Below are positions 5,867 to 6,028 of a DNA stretch of 6,028 bases, piece after piece; the first letter of the stretch is position 1, and every line of letters starts with the position of its first letter. Source of the DNA: Gammaproteobacteria bacterium (GTDB taxonomy: Bacteria; Pseudomonadota; Gammaproteobacteria; JAABTG01); assembly GCA_030066245.1 (NCBI GenBank), contig JASJBY010000281.1, positions 1 through 6,028 on the forward strand, read 5' to 3'. The position numbers were made by a program, and so were the translations under genes. The notes beneath the pieces are model-generated. The model made no database searches and was not told the origin of the DNA. It worked only from the letters and a program-made list of their open reading frames with translations.

Positions 5867-6028
5867 GGCCGGCAGGACCCGCCGCCGCTGACCGGGCGGC
5901 CCGAGCGACCGGGCTGGATGACGGGCGGAAAAAAGGGGTCAGTCGCGGCTTGGAAATGCCGCGTACTTTAGTGGGTGGGAAGCCCACCTGGGTAATCGCT
6001 AGCCACGAGCCCAGTATTGAGCCTTGCT
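5867..6028 (+). other. Non-coding, hairpin-rich tail after glmM; possible start of a structured RNA element
   Basis: No gene is recognised in these 162 bases. Just after glmM a GC-rich stem (5897-5903 with 5910-5916) could be a weak transcript end, but no T tract follows. After AAAAAAGGGGTCAG (5929-5942) there are three short helices in a row: 5944-5949 with 5958-5963; 5974-5979 with 5983-5988; and 5988-5992 with 6010-6014, which shares base 5988 with the previous one. A palindromic GCTAGC lies at 5998-6003. The run of a GUGGG-type hairpin, GGTAATCGCTAGCC and a closing helix reminds me of domain I near the 5' end of some bacterial group II introns, but this is recalled resemblance, not a match. 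secG or tpiA, common neighbours of glmM, are not present within the tail. Confidence 0.3.

Noticed and set aside
5956..6028. Open frame from ATG 5956 running off the window end (24 codons).
   Set aside because: It is too short to judge, has no properly spaced Shine-Dalgarno sequence, overlaps the hairpin-rich stretch and resembles no protein I know.

Overview
The window carries a conserved proteobacterial housekeeping block in the order greA > / < yhbY / rlmE > ftsH > folP > glmM >. Gene order and orientation match the greA-yhbY-rlmE-ftsH-folP-glmM locus of Escherichia coli. The proteins align with gammaproteobacterial family members, including the FtsH N-terminus MAKNLILW and the GlmM block around ASHNPFYDNGIKFF. 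The DNA is GC-rich by eye, with G/C-ending codons. A GC-rich gammaproteobacterium is the best guess; genus cannot be told from this stretch.

Layout. Bases 1-462 encode transcript-cleavage factor GreA, probably lacking about five N-terminal codons cut off by the window edge. It converges on yhbY (520-786, minus strand), a small CRS1-YhbY-domain ribosome-assembly protein. A 199-bp divergent region (787-985) with a short tandem repeat separates yhbY from rlmE (986-1606), the 23S rRNA U2552 2'-O-methyltransferase. Then come ftsH (1665-3599, membrane AAA+ zinc protease), folP (about 3625-4524, dihydropteroate synthase) and glmM (4514-5866, phosphoglucosamine mutase). These four are co-directional with short gaps or an overlap and are probably co-transcribed. 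The last 162 bases (5867-6028) hold no recognisable gene. They do hold several short stem-loops in a row that could be the start of a structured RNA or retroelement cut by the window end.

Function. The genes share core physiology rather than one pathway: transcription fidelity (GreA), large-subunit maturation (YhbY, RlmE), membrane proteostasis and LpxC turnover (FtsH), folate synthesis (FolP) and UDP-GlcNAc supply for envelope polymers (GlmM). I see no defence system, transposase gene, CRISPR array or tRNA.

The most interesting signals are regulatory-looking structures inside coding sequence. One is a perfect 9-bp stem followed by eight T within the folP signature motif. Another is a plus-strand terminator-like hairpin inside the 5' end of yhbY, which could give greA mRNA a 3' end antisense to yhbY. 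Others are two adjacent hairpins at the ftsH-folP junction and the structured tail after glmM. No previously undescribed protein system was found.
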